This document shows positions 45,592 to 55,110 of a DNA stretch of 64,000 nt, piece after piece; within the stretch, counting starts at the first letter, position 1, and the number at the start of each line of letters is the position of its first letter. The position numbers and the translations under genes were made by a program. The stretch is from Aldrovandia affinis (lineage: Eukaryota; Chordata; Actinopteri; Notacanthiformes; Halosauridae), in the NCBI GenBank assembly GCA_029706075.1, contig JAINUG010000026.1, forward strand, positions 4,137,001 to 4,201,000, written 5' to 3'. Below the pieces are notes generated by a model that was not told where the DNA came from, searched no databases, and worked only from the letters and a program-made list of their open reading frames with translations.

Positions 45592-45988
45592 CAGTGGCGT
45601 AGCGTGGGTTGCCAGCACCGGGGGCGAGGCATGTAACGGTAATCCGTGAACCGTTAGCACTCCCTTCCACCAGTTAGGGCAGCGGTCGCCAACCTTTTTT
45701 GCACCACGGACCGGTTTCATGCAAGACCATTTTTCCACGAACCGGCGGACCGGGGGAGGGGGTGGTACACACAAAAAAGCTGAGACCAGTTCATTAATTT
45801 CGCGGACTGGGGGAGGGGGTGCATGGGAAAAATAAAATTGCGCCCCTCTGAATTTTACACCCGGTGCATGAAACCGGTCCGTGGTGCAAAAAAGGTTGGG
45901 GTCCGCTGCCCTAACTGTGTTTTTTGGTCTTCTTCTGAAATTTTGCGCCCCTCGGAATTTTGCGCCCGGTGCCCACGCTACGCCTCTG
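45592..45988 (+). mobile_element. hAT-type MITE, copy 1, carrying an inner inverted repeat
   Basis: Left end CAGTGGCGTAGCGTGGG and right end CCCACGCTACGCCTCTG are inverted at 16 of 17 positions. An inner foldback (45671-45917) is embedded. The left flank is ACCATGGG; the right flank AGTGTGAG does not match it, so this copy lacks its own target duplication. Confidence 0.8.
45671..45917. repeat. inner foldback element
   Basis: CAGTTAGGGCAGCGGTC ... GCACCACGGACCGGTTTCAT is mirrored by ATGAAACCGGTCCGTGGTGC ... GGTCCGCTGCCCTAACTG. Its right half recurs in copy 2 at 50934. Confidence 0.85.
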
Positions 45989-46051
45989 AGTGTGAGTGTG
46001 AGTGTTGCAGGATGATTGCGTTTCTGTAAGGATACTTCTCGGCGGGTTTCG

Positions 46052-46262
46052 TCTGCGACCGTTCCCAGCTTGTGGAGCTTCTCGAGAGCAAGATTCTTGA
46101 TCTCCAAGCCCAACTTGGGCTGCAATTGGCTGTCCACCCCAGGGGGAGGGGGGCGGGAGAGCCGGCACAAGCTAGCTGAGAAGCTAGCTTGTGGGCGAGG
46201 GCAAATCGAAGGAAATAGAGGGCACAATTAGCCACCAAATTGGGGGGAAATCGGTAAGAAAT
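46052..46262 (+). repeat. SINE fragment (tRNA-Glu-like family)
   Basis: TGGCTGTCCACCCCAGGGGG and the tail CACAATTAGCCACCAAATTG match the copy at 33299. Confidence 0.65.
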
Positions 46263-46442
46263 CTGAAATAAATGTCAAAAATAAAATAAAGGATATGTAA
46301 TATACCATAAGACAGATAGTCTCTAGTGTATGAAGTTTGTGAAGTTTGTCTGTCCTTTATCTCATCTCTTCCAAATAGCCTCTGGCCTTGTGATATAATT
46401 ACACTGCATTTTGGCACCCTGAACTCTCAATCTTTTCTCCAA

Positions 46443-46500
46443 ACGAATAATAATAATAATAATATTATTTGGATAGCGCCTTTCTAAAAACCAAAGAACA
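46443..46500 (-). repeat. LINE 3' tail fragment
   Basis: On the minus strand, TTTTAGAAAGGCGCTATCC AAATAATATTATT followed by ATT repeats is the L2-like 3' terminus. Nothing upstream of the tail is recognisable. Confidence 0.5.
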
Positions 46501-47030
46501 CAACACCACAATACAAATAAAAAACAAAAACAAAACAAAGGGGATATATACATACACATGTATTTTAAAAAAACAATGAGAGCGATAAAACAATGATACA
46601 GCAGTACAGTCAGGTCAGAGAGAAGGTCAAACCTGGATACTCAAGATGCCACAGAATCTGTGCCGCTGAAGTGCTTCACAGACAGAGGCCCAAGATGAGA
46701 CGGCCCAATCAGCAACCGTGGTACATAAACACATTTATGAAATAAGGGCTGTAACCGGCAGTAACGATGGTAACTGCCCAGCCGTCCTGTCCTACGCGAA
46801 GTATTTTTACGTAACTACGTCATTTTTCGGAATTACGGCTGAATCGGAGACGCTGTTGTCCACATCCACTGCGTCTCCTGAAAATTCATCAAGGGGCACT
46901 ACCAAGGAAGATACTGTGCCAGTGGATGTTCTGTACTGCAATTAGCACCCGAAACTTCTGTGATTAACTGGAGCCTCCTGGACGGACCGTATAACAGCTG
47001 AGCGTCTGATGTGTCTAAGATAGTATATAT

Positions 47031-47231
47031 GTTGGAGTGAGCCAACCTGATCCCCCAGTATATATGGTGGAGTGAGCCAACCTGATCCCCCAGTATATAT
47101 GGTGGAGTGAGCCAACCTGATCCCCCAGTATATATGGTGGAGTGAGCCAACCTGATCCCCCAGTATATATGGTGGAGTGAGCCAACCTGATCCCCCAGTA
47201 TATATGGTGGAGTGAGCCAACCTGATCCCCC
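47031..47231. repeat. 35-bp tandem repeat, about 5.7 copies
   Basis: Unit TATATATGGTGGAGTGAGCC + AACCTGATCCCCCAG. Periodicity is exactly 35 bp (for example the CAG at 47056 and 47091) and copies are nearly identical, pointing to recent expansion. The minus-strand frames here are translations of the repeat, not genes. Confidence 0.95.
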
Positions 47232-47274
47232 CACGTTATGTGTTTTGAAGCAAACGAGGAGCAGTTTGTGGTTG

Positions 47275-47592
47275 TGGTTCTGTGTGTCTCAGTGGGTAGA
47301 CCGTGGTTCTGTGTGTCTCAGTAGGTAGAGCGTGGTTCTGTGTGGCTCAGTAGGTAGAGCGTGGTTCTGTGTGGCTCAGTAGGTAGAGCGCGGTTCTGTG
47401 TGGCTCAATAGGTAGAGCGTGGTTCTGTGTGGCTCAGTAGGTAGAGCGTGGTTCTGTGTGGCTCAGTAGGTAGAGCGTGGTTCTGTGTGGCTCAGTAGGT
47501 AGAGCGCGGTTCTGTGTGGCTCAGTAGGTAGAGCGTGGTGCTGTGTGGCTCAGTAGGTAGAGCGTGGTTCTGTGTGGCTCAGTGGGTAGTGC
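47275..47592 (+). repeat. 29-bp tandem array of a SINE A-box unit, about 11 copies
   Basis: Unit GTGGTTCTGTGTGGCTCAGT + AGGTAGAGC. TGGCTCAGTAGGTAGAGC resembles the D arm (A box) of a tRNA. The last unit runs without break into the B box and body of a SINE (47570-47705). The single-copy arrangement is at 48812. Confidence 0.93.
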
Positions 47593-47705
47593 ATGGCGTT
47601 GGCAACACTTAGGTTGTGGGTTCAATTCCCACTGGGACCACATACTGAAAAATGTATGCACTCACTACTGTAAGTTGCTTTGGATAACAGCGTCTGCTAA
47701 ATGGC
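47570..47705 (+). repeat. tRNA-derived SINE body downstream of the 29-bp array
   Basis: B box GGGTTCAATTCCC at 47619, then the conserved teleost SINE tail TGCTTTGGATAACAGCGTCT + GCTAAATGGC. Confidence 0.9.
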
Positions 47706-48073
47706 ATATATAAACATTTCTTTCTGAGTTTCTGCAGCGCCATCTACCTCCAGGTGTGCTTACTATTTCTGTGCCAATCAAAATCAATGAGAAAGTAGGG
47801 GACCTCAGTGTTAACGACCAAAACCTGTACGTGTCAGCGTTTTTGCAGAAATTGCCATTTCCCATAATCTGTGCACGCCCCCTTCAGCTCAGACTTCACT
47901 CTGAGACATTCACGGTTGTGATTCCATATCCATTTCAAGGTCAGGAAACAGCTAAGGTCAAAAGGTTAAAGGTCAAACTTATTTCAGGCCTCTTTGTTGG
48001 GTTGCAGGGCAAGGGGGAGAACTCACTAAGAGGGGGTTTCCCCTGGAAAGCTGTCATTCTGTGCAGATGTAGA

Positions 48074-48087
48074 GCGCCACCCTCTGG
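48074..48087 (-). promoter_or_regulatory. weak CTCF-like motif, minus orientation
   Basis: Reverse complement CCAGAGGGTGGCGC fits the core at 12 of 14 positions. A weaker match (11 of 14) is at 47737-47750, also on the minus strand. Confidence 0.25.
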
Positions 48088-48122
48088 ATATAAGCGGAAA
48101 TTAAAAGCAGTGCTGCATAGAT

Positions 48123-48299
48123 CAGGGTTCCTCGAATCCCGGTCCTCGTGGGCTGAGCACTGCAGTTTTTTCCACCCTTCCTTTACCTGGGAGTCAGGTG
48201 TGAAGACATTCTGGCCAATCAGTTGCATTAATTAACTACCCGAGAGAAAGGAAAACCAGGACCGGATTAGAATTCCTGGGCCAGATTTGAGTAACCCTG
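48123..48299 (+). mobile_element. 177-bp hAT-type MITE
   Basis: Ends CAGGGTTCCTCGAATCC and TTTGAGTAACCCTG. Flanks GCATAGAT and GCGTAGGT agree at 6 of 8 positions, a decayed target duplication. Same family as 53109-53280 in the other orientation. Confidence 0.75.
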
Positions 48300-48517
48300 G
48301 CGTAGGTGATTATCCTATGATGGCTGATACTCTCTCACAATATCACCCATGACAATGGGAGCACAGCTGAGGCTCATAGCAAACAACCGTTTGAATGGTT
48401 GTGATACAAAAACACTTGCTAATGATGTTTGACCAAATGTAATGTAAGGACCAGGTTGGGCAGTGGCCAGGGGCCTTCTCTGTCATCCTCAAACAGATCA
48501 GAGCATCTACAAGTAAC

Positions 48518-48778
48518 TGCCGAAACAAAGGAAACACTTCAGTAAATGAAGGGTTCTGTGCATTTTCCTTGCATGGTCTGAGTGATCACCTGCATCCTAT
48601 GGCGAAGCATTTCTGTCCTGATGGGAGTGGTCTCTTCCAGGATGACAATGTCCCCCATCCACAGGGTGCATCCCTCCAAAAGAGTTCCAGATACTTGTGA
48701 AATCCACACCAAGGTACACTGAAGCTGCTGGCCCAAGGCCCAATTAAGACACTTGTTGGTGTTTCCTTTATTTGGGCA
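48518..48778. mobile_element. 261-bp non-autonomous copy of the 12957 transposon family
   Basis: Ends TGCCGAAACAAAGGAAACACT and GGTGTTTCCTTTATTTGGGCA are inverted. The internal CATCCTATGGCGAAGCATTT and GGGAGTGGTCTCTTCCAGGA recur at 13110 and 54205. Confidence 0.8.
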
Positions 48779-48811
48779 GTGACCTGTATGTTGCCCAGCA
48801 ACTGGAATGGT

Positions 48812-48945
48812 TCTGTGTGGCTCAGTAGGTAGAGCATGGTGTTGGCAACGCTTAGGTTGTGGGTTCAATTCCCACTGGGACCACATATAGCCTACTGGAA
48901 AAAGATGTATGTGTGCTTGAGTATATCTATAAAATAATTTGATTA
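48812..48945 (+). repeat. tRNA-derived SINE, single A box
   Basis: GGTTCTGTGTGGCTCAGTAG + GTAGAGCATGGTG, then B box GGGTTCAATTCCC. It is the unexpanded relative of the array at 47275. Confidence 0.85.
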
Positions 48946-49439
48946 ATTTATTCATAAATTAATCCGGGGTGCAATTGAAGCAAGGGGTTGAGGTGAATTA
49001 CTGTTGTGGGCTTTCATGTATTTGCATATTTGTACCAGTGATGGGCCGTCAGGGCCAGCAAGGCCTTCTCTGCTGGCCTAAACGCTATCAGAATCACTGA
49101 CTTACGTTTTAATATTTTTTTTCCATGAATATGTATTAAATTATTCCCAATAGTCTATTCTCTTCATTTCATAGCTTTTCTCTTGGTTACGTTGCTTCCA
49201 GTAGTGTATGTTTATGTTAGAGCTTTTATCCAATCATATTTCAGCCATCATGTGTTGCCAGGACCAAATAAATCTGCCTTGAGGCCTTCAGAATCAACAG
49301 TGCGGGCGCCTGTAGCTTAAAATAAATGGCAATGAAACTGTTGCTTTAACCAATCAGATTTCGAGTTGGCGACACCGGGGCCATCTAGCAGGCGTACAAT
49401 AACGTCGGCATTTTCACGTCATAGCTAGCACTCCCGGCC
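48946..49439. other. gene-free stretch
   Basis: No coding sequence or clear element ends; CAGTGATGGGCCGTCAGGGC near 49036 may be another hAT end. Confidence 0.3.
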
Positions 49440-49530
49440 ACAGCCGACGCTGGCCACGGAGACCGGGGTTCAATTCCCTGTCTCGCCAGAGTCGGTCGGA
49501 CGTTGTAACCACTGGACCATGAGTCATTCG
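49440..49530. repeat. SINE head followed by an inverted head fragment
   Basis: CCGACGCTGGCCACGGAGAC, then GGGGTTCAATTCCC, is the tRNA-Glu-like SINE head. CGGACGTTGTAACCACTGGACCA directly after is the complement of the start of the same head, giving a back-to-back chimera. Confidence 0.6.
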
Positions 49531-49686
49531 TCTGACTCATGGACCTTCTCTAATATTACCTTTGGGTGACATATTCATGGATCACTCAGGAAAGGAAGTT
49601 CAACAGGTTAGTGTAATGTGTGCTTTAATGCATGTCATTTTGGAGAACAGCACAACAATAGCAGATCCACAGCAGCTATAATATGA

Positions 49687-49692
49687 TTTATT
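49687..49692 (-). terminator. polyadenylation signal of the intronless gene
   Basis: AATAAA on the minus strand, about 106 bp after the TAG stop at 49798. Confidence 0.6.
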
Positions 49693-49797
49693 AATGGTTA
49701 TGCATTCTCCAATGCAGTTTGCATTCTCCTCTTCGTCCTCCAGCAGTGATATTTCTTTGGTCTGCCGTCCGTCCGCAGTGTGCAGTCTCTGACGTCC

Positions 49798-50325
49798 CTA
49801 CTCCGAGGACTCCGCGGATTCTTCCAGCGGCATAAAGCCCTCCATAATTTCCAGGACCCTCGGCACGAGGTTGTACAACCTCATGTAACAAGCATGGTCC
49901 ACGCGATGCCTGCTCTTCGAGGTTCTCTTCAGCCGGCGGTATTGGCGCTCCAACCAGACCCACCTGTCCTCGCTCTCCCTCAGCTCGTCTCTGAGGCCAT
50001 CCACCTCCTTCCGCAGGCCCATATTCTCCTTCACCAGGTCTCTGCGGCCGCGACTGTTAACTTCCAGCTGCGTCTCGTACACCGACAGCTTCCCCTGGGC
50101 ATCGGCCAGCTCCTCCCGCAGTCGCGACAAAGTGCCTCCTCTCTCCTTCCGCTGGCAGCCTGGGAGTTTGGAGGTTGTCGCTGCCTGCTCTTTGCTCCTG
50201 TTTTCCTGCTGCTGTCGAGGAATGTTCTGCCTCTGTTCTTGTGCTCTGGCCATGTTGTGACTCTGTTCTCGTGAGTCCTCTGGTGCTTTGGCCATGTTGT
50301 GAGTCTGTTCTCTCTGTCTCTCCAT
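49798..50325 (-). CDS. uncharacterised intronless coiled-coil protein, 175 aa
   Basis: I do not recognise this protein. The frame begins MERQREQTHNMAKAPEDSRE with a Gln/Arg/His-rich N-terminus holding a degenerate duplication (HNMAKA and HNMARA). Residues about 62-130 form a leucine-spaced, charged coiled coil (LSRLREELADAQGKLSVYET, LVKENMGLRKEVDGLRDEL). The C-terminal part (RVDHACYMRLYNLVPRVLEI, then MEGFMPLEESAESSE) is acidic at the end. The ATG has A at -3 and G at +4. A TATA box lies about 52 bp upstream and AATAAA about 106 bp after the stop, so a compact single-exon transcript of about 0.65 kb is plausible. There is no signal peptide or membrane segment. It could be a young gene, a retrocopy or an accessory transposon protein; no known transposase motif is visible. 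Confidence 0.55.
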   Translation of the reverse strand: MERQREQTHNMAKAPEDSREQSHNMARAQEQRQNIPRQQQENRSKEQAATTSKLPGCQRKERGGTLSRLREELADAQGKLSVYETQLEVNSRGRRDLVKENMGLRKEVDGLRDELRESEDRWVWLERQYRRLKRTSKSRHRVDHACYMRLYNLVPRVLEIMEGFMPLEESAESSE

Positions 50326-50376
50326 CTTCTATTCGCGCATTTAAGTGAATGTGTTTCTGCATTATGGCCAGGAGTT

Positions 50377-50429
50377 CTTATACTGCACTACAGACATACT
50401 GTGACAGAACAATACCACTGATGATGTCA
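50377..50429 (-). promoter_or_regulatory. TATA box and CRE-like site of the intronless gene
   Basis: On the minus strand TATAAG (50382-50377) is preceded by TGACATCATC (50429-50420), one base off a CRE. Spacing to the ATG at 50325 suits a short 5' UTR. Confidence 0.5.
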
Positions 50430-50929
50430 CAATGCAATACCTTGGAATTGTACTTGTTACCACGGTTACAAGTGCCATAATGCCACACGCGTGTATTTTT
50501 AAAAATGTTTATGCATTCTTTAAGTCAGCAAAATATATATATTCAATTATTAAAATGAGTTTCAATGGAATACAATTTCAATGGATAGCGAAAAAAATTT
50601 ATGTCCAGATATAATATATTGTCAAATTAATCTGTATTTGTTTTTTTTTATCAATGAATGCAATTTGCTATTTTATTTATTTTTGGGGAAAATGATTTAG
50701 TAAATCCTTTACTTCAAACTGCCAGTAGTAACGGTTTCAACTTATTTACTCTTAAAGTAAACGTTTGTCGCCGTTAGGGGACAGAGGGAATTTCCCATTT
50801 TTCCCCGTCTAGCTTTGGAAAGCTTGTTAAAAAGTTACCGATTCGGCATTACACCCAGCAGACGCGAGGTTTTTTGTGGTTTTTCGCCCTCTCAGGAGCA
50901 AATCCAAGAGCAGGGAAAAAAATAAAATA
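50430..50929. other. gene-free AT-rich stretch
   Basis: Nothing recognisable; long T and A runs near 50640-50690. Confidence 0.35.
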
Positions 50930-51103
50930 AAATTGCGCCCCTCGGAATTTTACACCCGGTGCATGAAACCGGTCCGTGGTGCAAAAAAGGTTGGGGTCCG
51001 CTGCCCTAACTGTGTTTTTTGGTCTTCTTCTGAAATTTTGCGCCCCTCGGAATTTTGCGCCCGGTGCAACCGCACCGGTGGCACCCCCCACGCTACGCCT
51101 CTG
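50930..51103 (+). mobile_element. hAT-type MITE, copy 2 (right half only)
   Basis: Nearly identical to 45835-45988: right arm of the inner foldback, TTTTTTGGTCTTCTTCTGAA, GAATTTTGCGCCCGGTGC and the end CACGCTACGCCTCTG. It keeps about 19 bases near the end that copy 1 has lost. The right flank is CCCATGGG (51104-51111), matching the left flank of copy 1 at 7 of 8 positions. Confidence 0.85.
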
Positions 51104-51224
51104 CCCATGGGTCCACACTTTCAGCAATTAGGACCATAGGCGGAGGGTGAACCACCTACAGGGTAAAGCTATGAAGTCTAGGCGCATTCACATCCTCATC
51201 CTCTGCGCATGCACTATATTTTGA

Positions 51225-51238
51225 CCAATAGATGGCAG
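51225..51238 (+). promoter_or_regulatory. CTCF-like core motif
   Basis: CCAATAGATGGCAG fits the CTCF core at 13 of 14 positions. It lies 1.6 kb upstream of rab20. Confidence 0.4.
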
Positions 51239-52842
51239 TGTGAAGCAATTACGATACAAGTCCTGTATCATAGAAGAGACTAGTATAGTGAAGAAACAAG
51301 TTGATTTGGAGTTGGGAGAGAAGCGAATACGCTGTTGCAATCCAACAATATCTCTGAAAGACTGCCTAATGAAGGAAGTATAAATACTAAAAGTGAGTTT
51401 AATATCTACATGACGTCACTTTTGCCTCACACTGCCAAACCCCACTGGTTGAAGCAAGTTAAGTTGGTCCAGTTGTCAAAGTATTGTGCCTGTGCTAATC
51501 TTGAGTCAAATAAAATAATGAACTTTCTCTAACATTACACCAGTGTACGTAGGCTACTTATTCAATTTGATGCCAGGTGTAATATAAGGATTGCTTATTC
51601 ATTCTCACACACATCATTCATAACTTTTTATTGACATGAACAGTGTCCAGAATGGCTATGTGAATCTGATGAATCCTTCAGCTTTCAGGGTTACATAGAC
51701 ACGCTTGTTGACTGCCGCTTCACTGACAGGACAACGCGGTGTTGGATGAGACTGGAGCACTGAACTAGCTAGCTAACTAACTTTAGTAGCCTAATGACCG
51801 TGCAGCAATCTGCTGCAGCCGGCCAGCTTAGTTACGTCCTCCGCAGTAGGCGGAACAACTGATGTCACCAAATACAACACAATCAAAAGCAAGGATATTA
51901 ACAAATGACATAATTAAAATAAGAAAAGCAACAAGAGCTAAAACCATTTTATATAATTAACCGTTATATATTTCGCCAAATTCAGAGTGCCTAAATATTT
52001 TTCTCATTAACTGTTATGTATTTACAGCTCTAGTAACCCCGACCTTTGCCCGACGGCTCCAATAATTAAACACATGGCTTTTTCCGTTCTCCTGCACAAC
52101 TTCAGATGCAACCTATTTTCTCAAAAAACTATTTTCATAAAAATAGTGGCTGGCTTCTCACCTGACCACAGTCACACACACGGACACCACTTACACAACA
52201 AAGACACGAAGCATTAATATAGATAGCATATATTTCAGGACTCTCAAAACATTTCTTTTTTTCTAAAGAGCACATGATAAACAGACTTTCAATTCCCATG
52301 TCCCGACTGTGCGCGTTTCACTACAATTGTTTAACTTCCCCAATAGGTGACAATTTCTGTGCAAAAAACGACACTGCAACGTTATGAAAAACCACTAAAT
52401 AATATTACGCTTGAACTACCCATATCTTCCAAGTTAAGTAATCGATGGCTAATACCGTGAGTTACATGTTTGTCCTTCATTCTGTTTCCGGTTTCGTCAT
52501 CAGCTTCAGAGTTTACTTCCAACAAGCTACATCGTGCGCAATGGAGTTTGATCTGAGAAGTTGAGTTTGAGTTCTTGTCTTGGTAGACAGCACTGTTCAT
52601 CTAATTAGTAGTTATCCACTACCTGTTCTTCTCGTGAGTGTATACTTGTCTATATGGTTTAGCTATGTGAATACTACCAGGACATTCGATCATCACTCAG
52701 CCATGTTTCGTAACCCTCCAAAGATTCGAAGTGGAGCTTGTTACAACTTTACAAAACACGTTTTTAAATGAAAGTAAAGTATAATATCGACATTGTCGCC
52801 TCTTCGCCGCTGAGGGTGATTAAGCGGCGCGTTTCAAGGGCC
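51239..52842 (+). other. rab20 upstream region
   Basis: No coding sequence is supported. The promoter and 5' UTR are expected in the last few hundred bases; no TATA box is obvious. An in-frame upstream ATG at 52768 would extend the protein but is not conserved in the family as I recall it. Confidence 0.4.
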
Positions 52843-53032
52843 ATGCCGGACTCCGGAAAGATGAAGAAGCCTGACGTTAAATTAGTCATCCTCGGGGACA
52901 TGAACGTCGGAAAGACTTCTTTGCTTCACAGGTACATGGAAAGAAAGTTTAAAGAGACTATCAGCACTATCGGAGGAGCGTTCTTCTTGAAACAATGGGG
53001 ACCATACACAATTTCCATTTGGGACACTGCAG
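52843..53032 (+). CDS. rab20: RAB20 small GTPase, exon 1
   Basis: Rab20 is a Rab GTPase of endosomes, phagosomes and mitochondria-linked pathways. Exon 1 contains the P-loop GDMNVGKTS, switch I around TISTIGGAFFLKQWG and the start of switch II, IWDTAG, ending at GCAG|GTAATA. MKKPDVKLVILGDMNVGKTS matches the start of vertebrate RAB20, which begins at or near the Met at 52861. I list 52843 (MPDSGKMKKPD) because its context has a purine at -3; the in-frame Met at 52861 is equally plausible and gives 236 aa if exon 2 is read without the frameshift, against 234 in human. The gene has a 7.5-kb intron. Promoter-level regulation is not visible. Confidence 0.95.
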
Positions 53033-53108
53033 GTAATATTTTGTTGTCAGTTGCAATTGCTGTCCCATAACCTGTGGAATCGTGCCAAACAAATGTATAC
53101 ATTTATAG

Positions 53109-53280
53109 CAGGGGTACTCAAATCTGGCTCATGAATCTAAATTCGGTCATTTTCCTTTCTCTCAGGTAGTTAATTGAACAATTGGGGAAAATGATTGGCT
53201 TCGCATTCTACTAACATGTAAAGGGAGGCTGGAGAAACGGCAGTGCTCGGCCCACCAGGACCATGTCTTGAGTAACCCTG
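53109..53280 (-). mobile_element. 172-bp hAT-type MITE with perfect 8-bp target duplication
   Basis: Ends CAGGGGTACTCAAATCTGGC and CTTGAGTAACCCTG; ATTTATAG flanks both sides (53101-53108 and 53281-53288). Inverted relative to the copy at 48123. Confidence 0.92.
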
Positions 53281-54179
53281 ATTTATAGGAACCTTCTATC
53301 GCTTTGACGGCCCCGCTGAGTAGGAATGATGTTCTTGTGGCTCTTAAACCCCGTTAATCTCGGGAAACAAACACACAGAGGTGTGTGGTTTAGTTGTTAA
53401 AATAAAGTTAACATTTAAAAAGCGTTCAAAATTGTAACGCAATAACATTTTATTCTGACACCACTTCAGCTTCCTTATACTGGCCCAAATTAGCTAACGG
53501 TATGCAGTATAATCTTAAAAAAAAAAAAAAGCAACAAAAAGGAGACTACTGCAACTTTATTTATTATTAAACTTTTAAACTGCAAAAATGCTAGTTTAAA
53601 AATGAAATTGTGTTATAATGGCAGACCGACTAGCATATGGCCATAAATGCCAAACTTGTACCGTGTAGACGCATTGTTGTTTTTTGTAATTTTGAGTATT
53701 TTCCGACATTGAATTGTCCTTGAAATGTCTTACATTCGAGATTTAACTGACCTTTAGCCATTTTAAAAGTGGTTAAAAGAAACTGATGTTACACATGATT
53801 GTAACCACATGACAGCTATTTGGCCATCGAATCGAAGCTTCACTATAAAGTAAAGTAACCATAGGCTTTTATTTTTAATTTTTTTACGTGGTGCAGCATC
53901 GTTATGAGTTATCACGTTACCAGTGTTCATTTGCTTACCAAATAACGAAATGCTGTGAACATTAAGGCAGGTCTACACATATTTAACAAGATGTAGGCCT
54001 AGCACTGTTTATTTATTTAATTGAAGGCAGGTCTTATTCTCACTTGCCCCCCTCTTTGCCTCATGTGGGTCAGCCTGGTATCTGGATGGTCTCTGAGCCC
54101 AACACCTGACCATCATCTCCGATTTCCACTTTCAGAGTGAAGTTTAGTTTCTCATTTTGAGTGCAAATGTCACATCCTT

Positions 54180-54600
54180 AATGCTGGAATTGCTCAAAAC
54201 CATCCTATGGTGAAGCATTTCTATCCCAATGGGAGTGGTCTCTGGCATGATGACGATGGATTGTCATCATGTCCACAGGACAGGAGTGGTCACTGAATGG
54301 TCTGATAAGTATGAAAACAATGAAAACCATACCATGATGCCATGGCCATCTCAGTCACCAGCTCTCAACCCAGTTGAACACTTATGGAAGCGGTGCCTGA
54401 GAGCAGATTTCCAACACCATTAACAAAACACCAATGATGGAATTTATTGTGTAAGAATGGTGTTGCAACCATTATAATGCAATGCATAATAGTCACTTTT
54501 CAAGATACCTTTTAAGGAGCCTTGAAGCTGTTCTGGTAGCTTGCGGTGGCGCATCACCCTGTTAAGAGACTGTGTTTCCTTTATTTAGGCAGTTAACTGT
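54180..54600 (+). pseudogene. relic of the 12957 transposon family with transposase tail
   Basis: PWPSQSPALNPVEHLWKRC in the 54229-54423 frame is the final-Glu region of a Tc1-like transposase. The right end GTGTTTCCTTTATTTAGGCA matches the family's terminal repeat; the left end is decayed. Confidence 0.75.
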
Positions 54601-55110
54601 ACATATAAACACCAAATAATATATTCATATTTATTCATTAGTAAGGATGCCCTTTGCCTTCATGTTTTGAACTATTTCTAGTGGGATATTGGACTTTCAA
54701 GAAGGAAAGCCTTCAGTTCTTTGACAGGTGAAGGCGGTGGAAATCCTCTCCGCATTCTGTTACAGAACTTCCCATAAAGATTCAATGATGTTTAGATCTG
54801 GTGATTGTGGAGGCTGTGGAATAAACCACCCTTGAATCAATTTAGCAGTGTGTATGGAGGTGTTATCGTGTTGGAATATGTGAGCATCTTGAAGAAACCA
54901 TGTTCACGCATAGAATGTTTGCACCATAGGGCACACCTGGTCACCTAAAATGGCTTTGTATTCCTTAGCCATAATTGTATTAGTATTGACATTAATATGA
55001 AACGTGTAGACTCCTTTTTAATTGTGATTTAGTTTAGTTACAAAATATGAGTCCTTTTTCATTTGGTTTTTCCATTATTTTGTGTACGTGTGTGTCTGTG
55101 TGTGTGTATA

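Noticed and set aside
45475-46227. 250-codon minus-strand frame
   Set aside because: It runs through the hAT MITE, its inner foldback and a SINE fragment; the same peptide recurs at 50849-51127 only because the MITE does.
46899-47234. Repetitive minus-strand protein (GGSGWLTPPYILGDQ-type repeats)
   Set aside because: It is a translation of the 35-bp array; because 35 is not a multiple of three the peptide cycles through all frames. No start, promoter or family support.
47031-47592. Repeat arrays that could be mistaken for a CRISPR array
   Set aside because: The 35-bp and 29-bp units are contiguous tandem repeats without unique spacers, and the genome is a fish.
47756-48235. 159-codon plus-strand frame
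   Set aside because: It crosses the boundary of the hAT MITE at 48123, has no recognisable domain and no splice or promoter context.
52580-52860. N-terminal extension of Rab20 from the ATG at 52768
   Set aside because: The extra residues lack similarity to Rab20 proteins as I know them and precede a strongly conserved start.
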